Of a DNA stretch of 64,000 nucleotides, positions 62,205-64,000 are shown in pieces (within the stretch, counting starts at the first letter, position 1; every line of letters begins with the position of its first letter). The DNA lies in assembly GCA_000696115.1 (NCBI GenBank), contig JJOH01000096.1:1-64000 (forward strand), written 5' to 3'. The notes under the pieces are model-generated. The model was not told the DNA's origin and ran no database searches. It was given only the letters and a program-made list of their open reading frames with translations. The stretch is from Streptomyces olindensis (GTDB lineage: Bacteria; Actinomycetota; Actinomycetes; Streptomycetales; Streptomycetaceae). The position numbers and the translations under genes are program-made.

Positions 62205-63061
62205 GACGTCAGGTGCCTTTCGAGGAACCGCAGCGTGGACCGGTGCAGCGTGGTGCGGTGGGGGACGGTGCCCCAGGCGTGGTCCGCGCCCTCGACGATC
62301 TCGAGTTCCGCGTTGCCGTCGTAGTGGTCCAGGTAGCGGCGTACGTAGGGGAGGGGAGCGATGTCGTCCTTGTCGCCGTGCAGGATGTGGACGGGGCCCC
62401 GGTAGGGCGCGGAGCGCCCGTACACGTCGAGACGGGCGATGTCCTCCACGAGCGCGGGACTCATCCGGTGTCCGTCGGCGTCGAAGTACCCCTTCTGCTC
62501 GATCTCGGCCGCGAGGCTGCGGCCCTTGAGGTGTCCGCCGCCGATCTCGAAGGGGGCGACCGCGGCCGGGGACCACAGGCACAGGGCGCCTATCCCCGGT
62601 TCCTCGGCGGCGACGATGCCGGCGACGACACCTCCCATGCTCATACCCACCAGGCCGATCCGGTCGGGGTCGACGAAGTCGAAGGTCCGGACTGCCCGGA
62701 GCACCGCGCGGGTTTCGGCGATCTCACCGGTGATGGTCACGTCGAAGAAGTCGCCGTCGCTCTCGCCGTGGCCGGAGAGGTCGAACCGGACCGAGGCGAT
62801 GCCGTGGGCCTCCAGCAGCCGGGACATGGCGACGAAGTCGGGCAGTTCGAGCCGGTTGGAGCTGAAGCCATGCACGAAAACCACGGTGGGCCGGCGGGTT
62901 CCGGTCGGGCCTTCGGGGATGTGCAGCGTGGAGCGCAGTGTCATGCCGGTATAGCGGAAGTCGTGATGGCAGATCACGCGGATGCCTTTCGGGATGTGTC
63001 GAGTGCGGGCGTGTGCGGCGGTCATCGTGCTGCGGTTGCGCCTCACCTCGGTCAGCACCAC
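62201..63061 (-). CDS. Alpha/beta hydrolase, feruloyl-esterase-like
   Basis: 286 residues from a GTG at 63061 (an ATG at 63025 is the alternative; neither has a strong ribosome site). The alpha/beta-hydrolase signatures are VVFVHGFSSNRLELPDFV (oxyanion loop), RFDLSGHGESDGDF, the nucleophile elbow GMSMGGVVAG, HGDKDDIAPLPYVRRY (acid) and EGADHAWG (His). The layout matches the Est1E/Lj0536 cinnamoyl-esterase clade. It is encoded in an operon with GH78, so a likely role is removing feruloyl or acetyl groups from rhamnose-containing plant oligosaccharides. It has no signal peptide. Confidence 0.82.
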   Translation of the reverse strand: MVLTEVRRNRSTMTAAHARTRHIPKGIRVICHHDFRYTGMTLRSTLHIPEGPTGTRRPTVVFVHGFSSNRLELPDFVAMSRLLEAHGIASVRFDLSGHGESDGDFFDVTITGEIAETRAVLRAVRTFDFVDPDRIGLVGMSMGGVVAGIVAAEEPGIGALCLWSPAAVAPFEIGGGHLKGRSLAAEIEQKGYFDADGHRMSPALVEDIARLDVYGRSAPYRGPVHILHGDKDDIAPLPYVRRYLDHYDGNAELEIVEGADHAWGTVPHRTTLHRSTLRFLERHLTS

Positions 63062-63072
63062 TCGATCGCTTC

Positions 63073-63088
63073 ACTTAAACGTGTAGGT
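63073..63088. promoter_or_regulatory. Candidate LacI operator between divergent promoters
   Basis: ACTTAAACGTGTAGGT is a 16-bp imperfect palindrome (6 of 8 pairs) with a central CG, 12 bp before the hydrolase start and 68 bp before the LacI start. It lies in a locally AT-richer stretch suited to promoters for both genes. Confidence 0.45.
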
Positions 63089-63155
63089 AAGCTGAGCGGA
63101 AAAGCTAACCGCAGCCACGGGCTTTGGCAAGAGGCCTGGCAGAGGGAGGGGATGC

Positions 63156-64000
63156 ATGACAGGAAAGTCCGGCCCCAGGCGTGTGACCAGCGCGGATGTC
63201 GCGCGCGAGGCCAAGGTCTCCCGCGCGACGGTGAGCTACGTGCTCAACGACGCCGCTCACCAGAAGATCCCGGAGGCTACGCGGCAGCGGGTGCGGGAAG
63301 CGGCCGCCCGGCTCGGCTACGCGCCGTCGGCCGCGGCGCGCTCGCTGCGCAGGGGGCGCTCCGACATCGTGCTCGGCCTGCTGCCCGACTGGCCGATCGA
63401 GCACGTCCTCGGTCGGCTCGTCCAACAACTGACCGACGCCTTGGCCCAGCACGAGCTGACGTTTCTCGTGCACTCGGCTGCTCACCCCGCCCGGCCCCTG
63501 CGGGAGGTCTGGAGAGCCTTGACGCCCGCGGCGGTTCTGGCGCTGGACGCGTTCCCGGAGGCCGAAGCCGACGCCGTGCGGGCGGCGGGAATCGAAGTCG
63601 TCATGGCAGTGCACGGCTCGGCGCGGAGCGGGCACCGGTCTCCCCTCGTGCCGGAGGAGCCGATCGGAGCGGCGCAGGCCCGCTACCTCGGCCGCGCGCA
63701 CCGCCGGCTCGGCTACGCCTACCCGGACCTGGCGAGGCTCGGTGTCCTGGCCCGGCCGCGACTGGACGGCGTGCGCAAGGTGTGCGCCGAACTCGGCCTC
63801 CCGGAGCCGGATGTCCGGACCGTCCCCGTCGATCCGGACGGTGCCGTCGAAGCGGTGAAGGCATGGCTCGCCGCCGATCCGCCGGTGACGGGCGTCTGTG
63901 CGTTCAACGACGATGTCGCCATGGCGGTTCTGGCCGCCCTGCGGTGGCTGGGGCTGCGGGCCCCCCGGGACCTCGCCGTGATCGGCGTCGACGACATTCG
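63156..64000 (+). CDS. LacI-family transcriptional regulator (3' end cut by window edge)
   Basis: Open from the ATG at 63156, which lies five bases after AGAGGGAGGGG, to the window end (281 codons). The helix-turn-helix and hinge read VTSADVAREAKVSRATVSYV, LNDAAHQKIPEATRQRVREA and ARLGYAPSAAARSLRRGRSD. The periplasmic-binding-like effector domain follows: IVLGLLPDWPIEHVLGRLVQ, VLALDAFPEAEADAVRAAGI and VTGVCAFNDDVAMAVLAALR. The last residues AVIGVDDI match the standard C-terminal subdomain. It is divergent from the rhamnosidase operon and presumably represses it and itself, with a sugar derived from the substrate as inducer. An ATG at 63152 is out of frame. Confidence 0.92.
   Translation, partial: MTGKSGPRRVTSADVAREAKVSRATVSYVLNDAAHQKIPEATRQRVREAAARLGYAPSAAARSLRRGRSDIVLGLLPDWPIEHVLGRLVQQLTDALAQHELTFLVHSAAHPARPLREVWRALTPAAVLALDAFPEAEADAVRAAGIEVVMAVHGSARSGHRSPLVPEEPIGAAQARYLGRAHRRLGYAYPDLARLGVLARPRLDGVRKVCAELGLPEPDVRTVPVDPDGAVEAVKAWLAADPPVTGVCAFNDDVAMAVLAALRWLGLRAPRDLAVIGVDDI

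Overview
The window is high-GC actinobacterial chromosome, almost certainly Streptomyces. The evidence is a very strong G/C third-position bias, many GTG starts with GGAGG-type ribosome binding sites, 4-nt ATGA/GTGA overlaps, perfect GC hairpins without U-tracts between convergent genes, and families typical of the genus (snapalysin, GH64, DUF5949, fused SecDF, lipoproteins, LacI operators). At least three genes carry a rare TTA leucine codon, the usual mark of bldA dependence. The mix of secreted enzymes, accessory biosynthesis and broken genes looks like chromosome-arm rather than core sequence. No tRNA, rRNA, CRISPR array, intact insertion sequence or phage was seen.

Layout. 1-18142 is a row of small independent genes: an acyltransferase cut by the left edge, lipoproteins, a diacylglycerol-kinase-like protein, a MhuD-like heme monooxygenase divergent from a TIGR01777 epimerase, phosphoglucomutase, a frameshifted DUF5949 gene, a regulator/flavin-reductase pair, a secreted serine protease, a NADAR protein, a HEAT-repeat protein and a frameshifted glycosyltransferase. 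18143-18938 is a scar: the C-terminal half of a LacI regulator fused to a 33-bp copy of the next gene. 18939-30867 is a compact biosynthetic operon: exporter, KS-AT-ACP polyketide synthase, and a 2446-residue aminotransferase / luciferase-like monooxygenase / C-A-T-C megasynthetase. The three genes overlap by 1-4 nt, with no loading module and no thioesterase. A secreted GH64 beta-1,3-glucanase behind a LacI-type operator follows.

32230-43717 holds an Mrr-like nuclease, small proteins, a 5'-truncated HAD phosphatase, a membrane protein / acetoacetate-decarboxylase-like / SDR group, two tandem DksA-like zinc-finger proteins, and a four-gene operon of sensor kinase, response regulator, small membrane protein and fused SecDF (TTG start). 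A secreted small protein and snapalysin follow. 43823-55159 holds a secreted protein-arginine deiminase, a sirtuin, a glucose dehydrogenase / gluconokinase pair, a truncated AraC regulator, a rifampin phosphotransferase (rph) preceded by a 19-bp rifamycin-associated element, a 3-hydroxyisobutyryl-CoA hydrolase and a VWA protein.

55270-64000 is a rhamnose-polymer locus: a decayed GH78 fragment, a large secreted GH78 alpha-L-rhamnosidase with a canonical promoter and LacI-like operator, a cytoplasmic GH78 coupled to an esterase-like alpha/beta hydrolase, and a divergent LacI regulator cut by the right edge. The likely logic is extracellular release of rhamnosides, uptake, intracellular de-esterification and hydrolysis, and LacI repression. 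The most novel object is the orphan PKS-aminotransferase-monooxygenase-NRPS operon. Next come the secreted deiminase, the array of seven palindromic repeats at 5372-5533, and the LacI/MFS scar.
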